A stretch of 64,000 nt of DNA, taken from contig NZ_ATVH01000014.1 in assembly GCF_000420625.1 (NCBI RefSeq), forward strand, positions 1 to 64,000, written 5' to 3'. A program made the translations under genes and the position numbers. Shown piece by piece: positions 35,340 to 44,321 of this stretch. Numbering within the stretch: the stretch's first letter is position 1; each line of letters begins with the position of its first letter. The stretch comes from Fodinicurvata sediminis DSM 21159. Its GTDB lineage: Bacteria > Pseudomonadota > Alphaproteobacteria > Kiloniellales > DSM-21159. Under the pieces are notes generated by a model, which saw only the letters and a list, made by a program, of their open reading frames with translations, searched no databases and was not told the origin of the DNA.

Positions 35340-36539
35340 TCAGACCCCCCAGCGCCAGAATTCCTGGCCTTCCTGACGCAGGAAGCGATTCAGCACGGTC
35401 TTGTGCACCTCCGAAGCGCCATCGACCAGCCGAGCCTGGCGCGCATAGCGATAGATCCATTCCAGGATCGTGTCCTTGGAATAGCCGCGCGCGCCATTCA
35501 GCTGTATGGCCGTGTCGACCGCTTGGTGCAGAGCATCTGCCACCTCGATCTTGGCCATGGAGATCTGCTTGCGCGCCTTGTCCCCCTGGTCGAGTGTCCA
35601 GGCGGCCCGCATGGTCAGCAGGCGGCCAACCTCGATGCGCATGGCCGCCTCGCCCAGCTGCATCTGCACCGACTCGCGTTCCGCCAGCTTCATGCCGAAG
35701 GCCTCGCGTTCCTCGACATACTCGCGCGCGATCTGGAGCGCCCGCTGCGCCAGTCCCAGCCAGCGCATGCAATGGGTCAGGCGCGCCGTGCCCAGGCGGA
35801 TCTGGGTGGCCTTCAGCCCGTCGCCCACCTCCATCAGCCGGTTCTCGTCGGGAATCTCCAGACCATCGAACTCCAGTTCGCAGTGCCCGCCGTGCTCTTC
35901 CGGTCCCATGATCGGGATTCGGCGCAGGATCTCCCAGTTGGGGTCGTCGCGATGGAACAGGAAGGCCGTCAGTCCCTTGCGTGTGTCCTCCGAGGTGCGC
36001 GCCACCAGGATGAAATGAGTCGCCACTTCCGCACCGGTGATGAACCATTTGCGGCCATGGACGCGCCAAAGGTCACCATGCCGCTCGGCCGTGGTCTGCA
36101 TCATCGAGGGATCCGATCCGCTCCCGGGAGCCGGTTCGGTCATGACGAAGGAGGAGCGTACTGCGCCATCGACGATGGGCTGCAGCCAGCGGCTCTTCTG
36201 GTCGTCGCGCGCCACTTTCTCGAGCAGGATCATGTTGCCGTCGTCGGGCGCTGCACAGTTGAAGCAGACGGGACCGAAGATCGAGTGATTGGCTGCCTCG
36301 TAGAACACGGCCATGGCCTGCACGTCCAGGCCCAGTCCGCCCCGGCTGGCCGGCATCTGCGGCGCCCAGAGCCCGGCGGCCTTCGCCTTCTCGCGCAGGC
36401 GTGCCAGCAAGGGCTCTGAAATGTTTTCGTGGGCGTCATAGCTTCCCGGATCCGCCTCCAGGGGCAGAAGCTCGGCCTCGACGAAGCTTTGCACCTTCTG
36501 GCGCAGCGTCTCGACCTCCTCCGGCAGTGCAAAATCCAT
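35340..36539 (-). CDS. acyl-CoA dehydrogenase
   Basis: A 399-residue FAD enzyme introducing an alpha-beta double bond into an acyl-CoA. Family signatures are FVMTEPAPGSGSDP in the middle and QLNGARGYSKDTILEWIYRYARQARLVDGASEVHK near the end; the closeness to the ACAD10/11 type fits the adjoining APH-like gene. The ATG at 36539 has a GGGGAG ribosome site. Second gene of the operon SDR - acyl-CoA dehydrogenase - kinase - DUF6285 - ligase. Confidence 0.93.
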   Translation of the reverse strand: MDFALPEEVETLRQKVQSFVEAELLPLEADPGSYDAHENISEPLLARLREKAKAAGLWAPQMPASRGGLGLDVQAMAVFYEAANHSIFGPVCFNCAAPDDGNMILLEKVARDDQKSRWLQPIVDGAVRSSFVMTEPAPGSGSDPSMMQTTAERHGDLWRVHGRKWFITGAEVATHFILVARTSEDTRKGLTAFLFHRDDPNWEILRRIPIMGPEEHGGHCELEFDGLEIPDENRLMEVGDGLKATQIRLGTARLTHCMRWLGLAQRALQIAREYVEEREAFGMKLAERESVQMQLGEAAMRIEVGRLLTMRAAWTLDQGDKARKQISMAKIEVADALHQAVDTAIQLNGARGYSKDTILEWIYRYARQARLVDGASEVHKTVLNRFLRQEGQEFWRWGV

Positions 36540-36553
36540 GGAACCGCTCTCCC

Positions 36554-37324
36554 CTAAAGTGCGTTGACCGCATGGCCGCCGTCGACCGGGATGACGGCTC
36601 CCGTCATGTAGGCGGAAGCCTCATCGCAGAGCATCAACAGCGGCGCATCCAGGTCCGAAAGCTGACCGAGCCGGCGTTGCGGCACGCGCTTGATCAATGC
36701 CTGTCCAGCTTCGCTGGCGAAGAACTCCCGGTTCAGATCCGTTTCGATATACCCGGGCGCCAGGGCGTTCACGCGAATGCCGTGGCGCGCCCATTCGACT
36801 GCAAGCTGGCGTGTCATATGGGCCAGCCCCGCCTTGGAGATGGCATAGGGACCGACGGCCCCTGCCGGGCGGAGGCCCGTGATGGAGGCGATATTGACCA
36901 CGGTCCCGGTCCGGCCGGCCTCCACCATCTTCTCCGCCGTCGCACTCGCGAAGAACCAGGCGCCCTTGAGGTTCGTGTCCAGCACGCTGTCCCAGTGCTC
37001 TTCCGTCACCTCCAGCGCCTTGGTTGTGTCCACTGTGCCCGCATTGTTGATCAGGCCGTCCGGCACCCCTGCCTGCTCGACTATATCCGCCACGGCGGCA
37101 CGAATGGCCGAGACATTGCGTATATCCGCTTCCGCAATGACCGGTGCCGCCCCCGACCGACTGGTAAGACTGTCGGACAGCGCCTCCAGCTTTTCCCGCC
37201 GGCGCGCCACCAGGGCGACCCGAGCCCCGGCTTGCGACAGCACTTGCGCAAAATGCGCCCCGAGGCCACTGGAGGCACCCGTTACGACAAATAGCCTGTC
37301 TTTCAGGTCGCTTGATAAAGTCAT
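36554..37324 (-). CDS. short-chain dehydrogenase/reductase
   Basis: A 256-residue classical SDR. The cofactor loop TGASSGLG is at residues 15-22, NNAG and the YAISK active-site tyrosine/lysine are present, and the end GAVIPVDGGHAVNAL is typical of FabG-like enzymes. The start at 37324 is chosen over the longer open frame because the Rossmann fold begins right after it. First gene of the minus-strand acyl-CoA operon; it may oxidise a hydroxyacyl-CoA. The 226-bp divergent region to the ABC transporter holds both promoters. Confidence 0.9.
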   Translation of the reverse strand: MTLSSDLKDRLFVVTGASSGLGAHFAQVLSQAGARVALVARRREKLEALSDSLTSRSGAAPVIAEADIRNVSAIRAAVADIVEQAGVPDGLINNAGTVDTTKALEVTEEHWDSVLDTNLKGAWFFASATAEKMVEAGRTGTVVNIASITGLRPAGAVGPYAISKAGLAHMTRQLAVEWARHGIRVNALAPGYIETDLNREFFASEAGQALIKRVPQRRLGQLSDLDAPLLMLCDEASAYMTGAVIPVDGGHAVNAL

Positions 37325-37445
37325 TACAGCGATACCTTGCCCTGCTTGTACACTGCGGACAAGATCACAGCCCCGGAACAGGGGGGCAAATACCCGGCGT
37401 TCCTCGAACCTGCCTCTCGCTGCTTCGGAAGCCCAACTTGCAATC

Positions 37446-37456
37446 CTTGTAACAAG
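37446..37456. promoter_or_regulatory. small palindrome in the divergent SDR/liv promoter region
   Basis: CTTGT-A-ACAAG is a perfect 11-bp palindrome about 105 bp before the binding-protein start and 120 bp before the SDR start. It could be the operator of a TetR- or LacI-type repressor controlling both operons, but no regulator gene is adjacent and the element is short, so support is weak. Confidence 0.25.
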
Positions 37457-37550
37457 AACGTACGGTTTTGATGATGGTCGGCGCATGACGTAGACCAAAA
37501 ACAAGCGTGGACCACCGAAAAATAAGAATTTTTTGGGGAGGAACGCACAC

Positions 37551-38774
37551 ATGAGCATACGAATTACCAAGCCGCTCGGCGCTGCACTTGTCGGTGCCGG
37601 CATGACTCTGAGCGCAACCGCTTCGGCACAAGAGCCGATTCAAATCGGCGCCATCTACATCCTTTCAGGCGTTGGTTCGACCTACGGCGAGTTCGCCCAG
37701 AACGGTGCCAATCTGGCCATCGACGAGATCAACGAGGACGGCGGCGTGCTCGATCGCCCGCTCGAGATCACCTTCGAGGACAGCCAGCTCGAGGCCCAGA
37801 CCGCGATTCAGGCCATGCGCAAGCTTGTCTATCAGGACGGCGTGGACGTGCTGATGGGGCTTGATTCCAGTGGCGTCGCCACCGGGGTGGTGCCCGTGGT
37901 GCCCGAGGTGGAAACCCCCTTCATCATAACCCATGCGGCGACCCCGGACGCCACCGGCAAGCTGTGCAATCAGTGGACCTACCGCAACAGCGTCAACATC
38001 CCGCAGAACATCAAGGGCGCGGCGATCATGGCCGAGGAGAGCGGGGCGAACAGCTGGACCACCGTCGGCCCCGACTATGCCTTTGGCCACCAGTCCTGGG
38101 AGTATTTCCAGCGCTATCTGGGCGAACTCAACCCGGATGCAACCTTCTCCGACGAGCCCTCCTTCCCCGCCTTCGGGACTGAGGACTTCACGCCCTTCAT
38201 CAACACGGTGATGTCCGCCCAGCCGGACGGCGTGTTCCTGTCGATCTGGGGCAGCGATCTTGTAAACTTCACGCGGCAGGCCAACGATCTCGGCTTCTTC
38301 GACGAGGATTTCGAGGTCCTGATGTCGCTCGGGGCCGCCACCGAGGTGCTCAGTGCTCTCGGTGAACAAATGCCCACCGGCATCACAGTCGGCACGCGCT
38401 ATTGGTATGGTGCCTACGACAACGAGATGAACAAGGCCTTCGTCGAGGCCTATCGCGAACGTCATGAAACCCCGCCGAGCTACAACGCCCAGAATGCCTA
38501 TTCCGCGGTCTATGCCTACAAGGCCGCCATCGAGAAGGCGGGCGAGGTCGACAAGGTGGCGATCCGCGATGCGCTCAAGGGCATGAGCTACCAGGCTCCC
38601 ATGGGCGAAGTGCGTTTCCGGGAAGGCGACAACCAGGCCCTGGTCGCTCCCACCTATGGAACCACAGCGGAAGACCCCGACAGCGAACTGCGCATGCTTG
38701 ACCCGCAACGCACGTTTGCTGCCGAGGACGTGACGCCGCCGCTCTCCGAGACCGGCTGCAACCTCGGCGGATAG
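37551..38774 (+). CDS. Liv-type ABC transporter substrate-binding protein
   Basis: A 407-residue periplasmic type-1 binding protein with a Sec signal ending at TASA-QEP. The fold signals IQIGAIYILSGVGSTYGEFAQNG, GGVLDRPLEITFEDSQ and the late PSYNAQNAYSAVYAYKAAIEKAG are characteristic of the LivJ/urea/amide group. GGGGAGG supports the ATG at 37551. It heads the transporter operon and faces the acyl-CoA operon, so the ligand may be a carboxylic acid degraded there and not an amino acid. Confidence 0.92.
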   Translation: MSIRITKPLGAALVGAGMTLSATASAQEPIQIGAIYILSGVGSTYGEFAQNGANLAIDEINEDGGVLDRPLEITFEDSQLEAQTAIQAMRKLVYQDGVDVLMGLDSSGVATGVVPVVPEVETPFIITHAATPDATGKLCNQWTYRNSVNIPQNIKGAAIMAEESGANSWTTVGPDYAFGHQSWEYFQRYLGELNPDATFSDEPSFPAFGTEDFTPFINTVMSAQPDGVFLSIWGSDLVNFTRQANDLGFFDEDFEVLMSLGAATEVLSALGEQMPTGITVGTRYWYGAYDNEMNKAFVEAYRERHETPPSYNAQNAYSAVYAYKAAIEKAGEVDKVAIRDALKGMSYQAPMGEVRFREGDNQALVAPTYGTTAEDPDSELRMLDPQRTFAAEDVTPPLSETGCNLGG

Positions 38775-38783
38775 ACCGCTCCT

Positions 38784-38812
38784 GCCGGCGGTGGCAGAAA
38801 ACCACCGCCGGC
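38784..38812 (+). promoter_or_regulatory. stem-loop between binding protein and permease genes
   Basis: A perfect 11-bp stem, GCCGGCGGTGG (38784-38794) with CCACCGCCGGC (38802-38812), loop of 7 nt, followed by only three T. It is placed to act as a partial terminator or 3'-end stabiliser, which would give more binding protein than permease, a common arrangement. Confidence 0.7.
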
Positions 38813-38847
38813 TTTCCTCTGCCTGCCGCCGTTAGCCTGGAGGTCCC

Positions 38848-39714
38848 GTGGAGAGCTTCATCGCCGCACTCATGAACAGCCTGGCTCTGGGGATGCTGCT
38901 GTTCCTCATCGCCATCGGCCTCAACATCATCTTCGGCGTTCTCAACATCATCAATTTCGCGCATGGCGCTCTCTACATGCTCGGTGCCTATATCACCTAT
39001 ACCGTGGCTGTACTCACGGGGGTGAGCTTCTGGATCGCGCTCTTCGCCGCGCCACTCATCGTGGCCGCTATCGCCGTGGTGATCGAGCGGGTTATGCTGC
39101 ACAGGATTTACGACCGGCCGATCACCGACAGCCTGCTTCTGACCTTCGCCCTTCTGCTCATCATCGATGAGACGGTCCGCTGGATCTGGGGCAGCACGAT
39201 CCACGTTGTCGATCCACCTGTCAGCCTGAGCGGGACAGTGCGGCTGCTCGGGGTCCAACAGCCCATCTACGGTCTGTTCGTGATCGCCATGGGCCTGATC
39301 GTCGGCCTCGGCCTTTGGGGCTTCTTCTCGGGCACGCGGGCCGGCAAGGTAATGCGCGCCGCAGCCATCGACCGGAAGATGTCGCGGCTGGTGGGCATCG
39401 ACGTGCCGCTGGTGTTCACCGGGGTTTTTGCCCTGGGGGCTGGCATCGCGGGATTTGGTGGGGCGATTGCCGCACCGATCCGGGCGATCAGTCCGGCCAT
39501 GGGCGGGAACATCATCGTCGAATCCTTCATCGTCGTGGTGATCGGCGGGCTTGGCAGTTTCCCGGGAGCCTTTCTCGGGGCACTGGTGCTAGGCGCGATC
39601 AACGGTTTCGGCTCCCGCTACCTGCCGGATCTCAACCTCGTGATGCCCTTCCTCGGAATGGCGCTGGTCCTCTTGCTGAAACCCCATGGCCTGATGGGGA
39701 GGTCGACCTCATGA
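38848..39714 (+). CDS. branched-chain amino acid-type ABC permease (LivH)
   Basis: A 288-residue inner-membrane permease with about eight hydrophobic segments and the LivH hallmark LNIINFAHGALYMLGAY near residue 32. GTG at 38848 is used because GGAGG lies 5 bp before it; an ATG at 38872 is the alternative. The stop overlaps the next gene's ATG (ATGA). Confidence 0.93.
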   Translation: MESFIAALMNSLALGMLLFLIAIGLNIIFGVLNIINFAHGALYMLGAYITYTVAVLTGVSFWIALFAAPLIVAAIAVVIERVMLHRIYDRPITDSLLLTFALLLIIDETVRWIWGSTIHVVDPPVSLSGTVRLLGVQQPIYGLFVIAMGLIVGLGLWGFFSGTRAGKVMRAAAIDRKMSRLVGIDVPLVFTGVFALGAGIAGFGGAIAAPIRAISPAMGGNIIVESFIVVVIGGLGSFPGAFLGALVLGAINGFGSRYLPDLNLVMPFLGMALVLLLKPHGLMGRSTS

Positions 39715-40661
39715 GCCCGCGTTTCGGTCTGGCCGCAGGCTTTGTCGCAATCCTGCTGGTGGCGTTATGGTTCCTGCCAGCCTGGGCCCCCTACTTCTAT
39801 ATCTTTGTCGCCTCGGAGATCCTGATCCTGGGTCTCTTTGCCGCCGGATTCAATCTGGTGTTCGGCTATACAGGTATGCTCAGCCTGGGCCATGCCGCCT
39901 TTTTCGGCTTCGGTGCCTACGTGACGGCGATGCTGCTCCTGCACTTCGACACCCCGCTTGCCCTAGCGCTGATTGCCTCGCTTGCGGGGGGCGGACTGCT
40001 CGCCCTCGTGATCGGCTTCTTCTGCGTGCGCCTGACCGAGGTCTATTTCACGATGCTGACACTGGCGTTCGGAATGATGGTCTTTTCCGTTGCACAGCAG
40101 TGGCGGAGCTTTACCGGGGGATCGGATGGGATCACGGGCTTTCCCGTGGGTTCATTTGGTCTCGGCCTCGAGCTCAATCTTGGCAACCCTGCGGTCTATT
40201 ATCACCTGACCCTCGTTATCGTCACGCTCGCGGCCCTGTGCCTCTATCTCATTACCATTTCGCCCTTCGGCCTGGTCCTCCGGGCGATGGCCGAAAACCC
40301 CGAACGCGTGGCCTTCACCGGCATACCTGTCCGGCGCTATCGGCTCTACAGTTTCACGATCTCAGGCGCCTTTTCCGGGCTCGCCGGCGGACTCTTCGCT
40401 CCCTTCACGCGGGTGGCCTCGCCGGAAACCCTGCACTGGTCGCAGTCGGCCGAGCCGGTGCTGATGAGTATCCTCGGCGGCTCGGCCACCTTCCTTGGAC
40501 CATTCGTAGGCTCGGCAATATTCGTCCTGCTCGAAACCTGGATCACCAGTTTCACCGAGCGCTGGATGCTGTTCCTCGGCATCGTACTCGCGCTCATGGT
40601 GATGTACCTGCGCCGCGGCTTGCTGGGCACGGCCCTCGACCGACTGACGAAACGGGGCTGA
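39711..40661 (+). CDS. branched-chain amino acid-type ABC permease (LivM)
   Basis: A 316-residue inner-membrane permease, partner of the preceding LivH. The signature NLVFGYTGMLSLGHAAFFGFGAY and the later GLVLRAMAENPERVAFTG with ISGAFSGLAGGLFA are typical LivM. ATG at 39711 overlaps the livH stop by four bases, so translation is coupled. The ATPase gene follows after 3 bp. Confidence 0.94.
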   Translation: MSPRFGLAAGFVAILLVALWFLPAWAPYFYIFVASEILILGLFAAGFNLVFGYTGMLSLGHAAFFGFGAYVTAMLLLHFDTPLALALIASLAGGGLLALVIGFFCVRLTEVYFTMLTLAFGMMVFSVAQQWRSFTGGSDGITGFPVGSFGLGLELNLGNPAVYYHLTLVIVTLAALCLYLITISPFGLVLRAMAENPERVAFTGIPVRRYRLYSFTISGAFSGLAGGLFAPFTRVASPETLHWSQSAEPVLMSILGGSATFLGPFVGSAIFVLLETWITSFTERWMLFLGIVLALMVMYLRRGLLGTALDRLTKRG

Positions 40662-40664
40662 GCC

Positions 40665-41444
40665 ATGGCTGAGCAGACCACTCACATTCTGACCACCGAG
40701 AAACTGACCAAGCGTTTCGGCGGACTGACCGCCGTCGATGGCGTCTCCATCGAGCTCGACGAAGGCGAGATCGTCGCCCTCATCGGCCCCAACGGGGCCG
40801 GCAAGACGACCTTCTACAACATGGTCTCGGGCCGGATGACACCGAGTTCGGGGCGCGTGCTGCTCCACGGCAGCGATATCGCGGGTCAGCCGCCGCATCA
40901 GATTGCGCGTGCCGGAATCGGGCGCTCGTTCCAGATTACCAACGTCTTCAATGAATTGACGGTACGCGAGAACGTCCAGGTCGCCCTGGTCAGCCACCGA
41001 GGCAAGAGCCTGCGGCTGTTCACCATTTTGGGGCGCGACAAGGCGCTTCGTCGCGAGGCGGACGAAATCCTTGCACGCCTTGGCCTGGGGGCCATGTCCG
41101 ACCTGCGAACGGGTACCCTGTCCTATGGCGACAAGCGGCTCCTGGAGCTTGCCATCGTGCTGGCCATCGAACCCGAGATCGTGATGCTGGACGAACCGAC
41201 GGCCGGGCTTACGCCAGAGGAGACGAAGGGTGTCATTGAGTTGATCCGGAACCTGCGGGCCGAACGGCCCTACACTTTCTTCATTACAGAACATGACATG
41301 GAAGTGGTTTTTGGCCTGGCCGAGCGAGTTTTGGTCATGCATCGCGGCCAGCTCCTGGCCACGGGCACGCCCGAAGAGGTTCGCCAGAACCCCGAGGTGC
41401 GCAGGGCCTACCTGGGTGATGAGGAGGAGGACTCGGCCGCATGA
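40665..41444 (+). CDS. ABC transporter ATP-binding protein (LivG)
   Basis: A 259-residue ATPase. Walker A is GPNGAGKTTF, the signature is LSYGDKRLLELAIVLA, Walker B is IVMLDEPTAGLTPEE, and ITEHDMEVVF holds the switch histidine. The LSYG form of the signature is characteristic of LivG. The last four bases overlap the start of livF. Confidence 0.95.
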   Translation: MAEQTTHILTTEKLTKRFGGLTAVDGVSIELDEGEIVALIGPNGAGKTTFYNMVSGRMTPSSGRVLLHGSDIAGQPPHQIARAGIGRSFQITNVFNELTVRENVQVALVSHRGKSLRLFTILGRDKALRREADEILARLGLGAMSDLRTGTLSYGDKRLLELAIVLAIEPEIVMLDEPTAGLTPEETKGVIELIRNLRAERPYTFFITEHDMEVVFGLAERVLVMHRGQLLATGTPEEVRQNPEVRRAYLGDEEEDSAA

Positions 41445-42148
41445 TGCTCGAGGTCACGGATATCCACACCTTCTATGGCGAAAGCCGGGCCCTGTCGGGC
41501 GTCAGCCTGTCGGTGGACGAGGGCGAAACGGTGTGCCTTCTGGGGCGTAACGGGGCCGGCAAGACGACGACGCTGTCTTCCATCGTCGGCATCGTGCCGC
41601 CGAGCCGGGGATCGATCCACTTCCGCGGCGAGGACATTACCCGCAAACCGGCGCACGCCATCACGCGCATGGGCATCTGTCTGGTGCCGGAGGACCGCCG
41701 GATCTTCGGCGACCTGAGCGTGGCCGAGAACCTGGAAGTCGCGCTCTACCGAGGCCCGCGAAAAGCAACCTGGTCGCTCGAGCGGGTCTTCGACGAATTT
41801 CCGGTGATCGCCAAATTCAAGGATCGGCCCGGCAAGACCCTGTCCGGCGGCGAGCAGCAGATGCTGGCGATCGCGCGGGCGCTGGTGGGCCAACCGGAAC
41901 TCCTGCTGCTGGACGAGCCGAGCGAGGGTCTGGCTCCGGTCATCGTCCATCAGATCGGGCGGCTGCTCGCCAGTCTCGCGGAAAGCACGACGATCCTCTT
42001 CACTGACCAGAACCTCGCCTTCGCCCTCAAGCATGCCCAACGGTGCTATATCCTGGCCAAGGGAGAAGTGGTCCACGAAGGCCCGGCCGCGGCCCTGCGC
42101 GACGACCCGGAACTGCAGGAACGCTATCTCTCCGTCGCGGCGAGTTGA
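41441..42148 (+). CDS. ABC transporter ATP-binding protein (LivF)
   Basis: A 235-residue ATPase, second nucleotide-binding subunit of the transporter. Walker A is GRNGAGKTTT, the signature LSGGEQQMLAIARAL and Walker B LLLLDEPSEGLAP. VPEDRRIF is typical of LivF. Last gene of the five-gene transporter operon; it converges on lrgB with 28 bp between and no clear terminator. Confidence 0.95.
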   Translation: MMLEVTDIHTFYGESRALSGVSLSVDEGETVCLLGRNGAGKTTTLSSIVGIVPPSRGSIHFRGEDITRKPAHAITRMGICLVPEDRRIFGDLSVAENLEVALYRGPRKATWSLERVFDEFPVIAKFKDRPGKTLSGGEQQMLAIARALVGQPELLLLDEPSEGLAPVIVHQIGRLLASLAESTTILFTDQNLAFALKHAQRCYILAKGEVVHEGPAAALRDDPELQERYLSVAAS

Positions 42149-42176
42149 GATGTGACCGAAGGCGGGAGAGCCTGCC

Positions 42177-42887
42177 TCACACAAGGCCCAGCGCAAAGAC
42201 ACCGCCTCCGATAACGTTGATCATGCCGACCAGGATCATCACCAGTCCGGCAACGGAACCCTCTTCGCTGCCGACTTCGTGGGCTTTGGCCACGCCAGCC
42301 GCGTGGGCTCCGATGCCCAGCAGCGCGCCGCGCGCCAGTGCTGAGCGCAACGGCAGCCAGTGAAGCATGAGTTGCCCCAGAGCTGCACCCAGCACGCCGG
42401 TAAGGACGACGAAGATCCCGGTCAGTTCGGGAAAGCCACCGATGTCCGAAGAAACCTCCATGGCAAAAGGCATGCTCATGGAACGCGGCAGCATGCTGGT
42501 GCGCAGCATGTCGCTCAGACCGAGCATGTAGGCGAGACCCCAGGCAGTTGCCAGGGCGGTCACGCTGCCAAGGACGACGCCGAGGCCCAGCGCAGCCCAG
42601 TGCCGGCGAATCAGGTGCCGCCGTTCGAAGACGGGAATTGCGAAGGCCACCATCGTCGGCCCAAGCAGAACGAACAACCAGCGGGTGCCCTGAAGATACT
42701 CACGGTAATCGACTCCAATGCCGAGCAGGAGGATGATAACCCCCACCGGCGCCACGATCAGGGGCGATAGCCACCAGTAGGACCGGCGGCGATACAGCAG
42801 CTTGGAAAGAGCATAGAGCGCGATCGTGATGGCCGACCAGATCAGGATGGTTAGCGGCTCAGCTGTATCCAGCATGTCCCGACTCAT
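42177..42887 (-). CDS. lrgB: LrgB/CidB-family membrane protein
   Basis: A 236-residue inner-membrane protein with about seven hydrophobic segments. The LrgB signature GIGAHAAGVAKAHEVGSEEGS with GLVMILVG near the C-terminus is clear, as is MLPRSMSMPFAMEVS in the middle. LrgAB/CidAB pairs affect murein turnover and, in several bacteria, carry pyruvate or glycolate-type acids. It overlaps the upstream lrgA gene by 29 bp. Confidence 0.92.
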   Translation of the reverse strand: MSRDMLDTAEPLTILIWSAITIALYALSKLLYRRRSYWWLSPLIVAPVGVIILLLGIGVDYREYLQGTRWLFVLLGPTMVAFAIPVFERRHLIRRHWAALGLGVVLGSVTALATAWGLAYMLGLSDMLRTSMLPRSMSMPFAMEVSSDIGGFPELTGIFVVLTGVLGAALGQLMLHWLPLRSALARGALLGIGAHAAGVAKAHEVGSEEGSVAGLVMILVGMINVIGGGVFALGLV

Positions 42888-43281
42888 GGCTCACACTCCA
42901 CCGATAGCAGAGGTCTACTGTAAGCGCACTGACGACCATGACAGCGAATGTGCCCGCGACGATCACCAGCAGAACCTTGAGTCCCATCAGGCTGACGAAC
43001 TCTCCGTGATCGACAAGCGCCACAACGGCCGGCAGGAAGAACAGAAGCATTTCCGAAACGAACAAGTCGGCCCCCCGCTTCACGCTTTGCAGGCTGACCA
43101 GGCGGGTCATCAACAGGCCCAGAACGATCAGGAACCCGACGATACCACCGGGAATGCCCAGGTCAGCAGCACGCACGAAAGCTTCGCCGACAAGCCAGAA
43201 GCCGATAAGCACGCCGGCCTGCACCAGGCGGCTTCGATGCAAAACGATATGGGCAAGAGTGACAGGGTTGTTTCTCGACAT
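42859..43281 (-). CDS. lrgA: LrgA/CidA-family membrane protein
   Basis: A 140-residue holin-like membrane protein with four hydrophobic segments and the family pieces GIPGGIVGFLIVLGLL and LLFFLPAVVALVDHG. The start at 43281 is preferred over ATGs at 43284 and 43299 because GAGGAG stands 6 bp before it. First gene of the lrgAB pair; the divergent LysR gene at 43373 probably controls it, as CidR does in Gram-positives. Confidence 0.88.
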   Translation of the reverse strand: MSRNNPVTLAHIVLHRSRLVQAGVLIGFWLVGEAFVRAADLGIPGGIVGFLIVLGLLMTRLVSLQSVKRGADLFVSEMLLFFLPAVVALVDHGEFVSLMGLKVLLVIVAGTFAVMVVSALTVDLCYRWSVSHESGHAGYS

Positions 43282-43372
43282 CATTAGCTCCTCTCTCACC
43301 CGAATCTATGTCGCGCCGCAGCATGCGTAAAATGAATTGATTGAATAAATATTATTCTGATATGGAATGATA

Positions 43373-44260
43373 ATGGAACTCCGGACCCTGCGCGCCTTCG
43401 TCGAGGTCGTTCGCCAGGGCAGCTTCTCGCAGGCTGCCAAAACGATCTTCTCAACCCAGTCCACGGTCAGCAAAGCCGTGAAGCAGCTCGAGGACGAGCT
43501 CGGCTTCGTCCTGCTCGACCGCGCGTATCGCAGCATTCGCCTCACCGCCGCCGGCCGGATCGTCTATCAGCGTGCCATGACAATCCTGAAGGAGCGTGAA
43601 GACCTGGTCGAAGAACTCTCGGAGTTGCAGGGGCTGCAACGCGGTGTGCTCCGGCTCGGCCTGCCACCGGTAGGCAGCAGCGTCCTCTTTGCTCCGTTGT
43701 TCGCGACCTACCGTGCCTACTATCCCAGCATCGAGATCCAACTGCAGGAACACGGCAGCAAACGTCTCGAGGAGCTCGTGCTCAACGGGGAGCTCGACCT
43801 CGGCGCCTCGCTGTTGCCCGTGCCGGAGGATTTCGAATGGCAGCATGTCTGCAAGGAGCCCATCGACGCATTGCTGCCCGTGCAGCACCCGCTCTCGCAA
43901 GCAGATTCCGTGACCCTGGCCGACCTGAAGTCCTCACCCTTCCTGCTGTTCGAAACCGAGTTTGCCATCAATCACATCATCTTCGAGGCCTGCGAGCGAC
44001 AGGGCTTCACCCCGCAGGTTGCAGCCCGCAGCAGCCAGATATCGTTCCTCGTCGAACTCGTTGCCGCAGGCATGGGCATCGGCTTCCTGCCCCGGATGAT
44101 CGCCGAGGAACGGCAACACCCCCGGGTTTCTCCAGTGCTCGTCGCAGATCCCGACTTCTACTGGCATATCGCGCTTGTCTGGCGCCGCGGAGCCTACCTC
44201 TCGCACGCCGCAAGGGCCTGGCTTGATCTCGCTGCCCAACCCAACCGCGTGCGCAGATGA
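43373..44260 (+). CDS. LysR-family transcriptional regulator
   Basis: A 295-residue LysR regulator: an N-terminal winged helix (MELRTLRAFVEVVRQGSFSQAA, STVSKAVKQLEDELG) and a periplasmic-binding-type effector domain. It is divergent from lrgAB with an A+T-rich 90-bp region between, where LysR-type sites would sit. An ATG two codons earlier (43367) is the alternative start. The effector is unknown; acetate or pyruvate would fit the CidR parallel. Confidence 0.92.
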   Translation: MELRTLRAFVEVVRQGSFSQAAKTIFSTQSTVSKAVKQLEDELGFVLLDRAYRSIRLTAAGRIVYQRAMTILKEREDLVEELSELQGLQRGVLRLGLPPVGSSVLFAPLFATYRAYYPSIEIQLQEHGSKRLEELVLNGELDLGASLLPVPEDFEWQHVCKEPIDALLPVQHPLSQADSVTLADLKSSPFLLFETEFAINHIIFEACERQGFTPQVAARSSQISFLVELVAAGMGIGFLPRMIAEERQHPRVSPVLVADPDFYWHIALVWRRGAYLSHAARAWLDLAAQPNRVRR

Positions 44261-44321
44261 GGATAAGGTTTTCTGCAAGCTATGTGGGGGCGCGAAAATG
44301 GGAAAGAGAAGGAGGGAAAGG

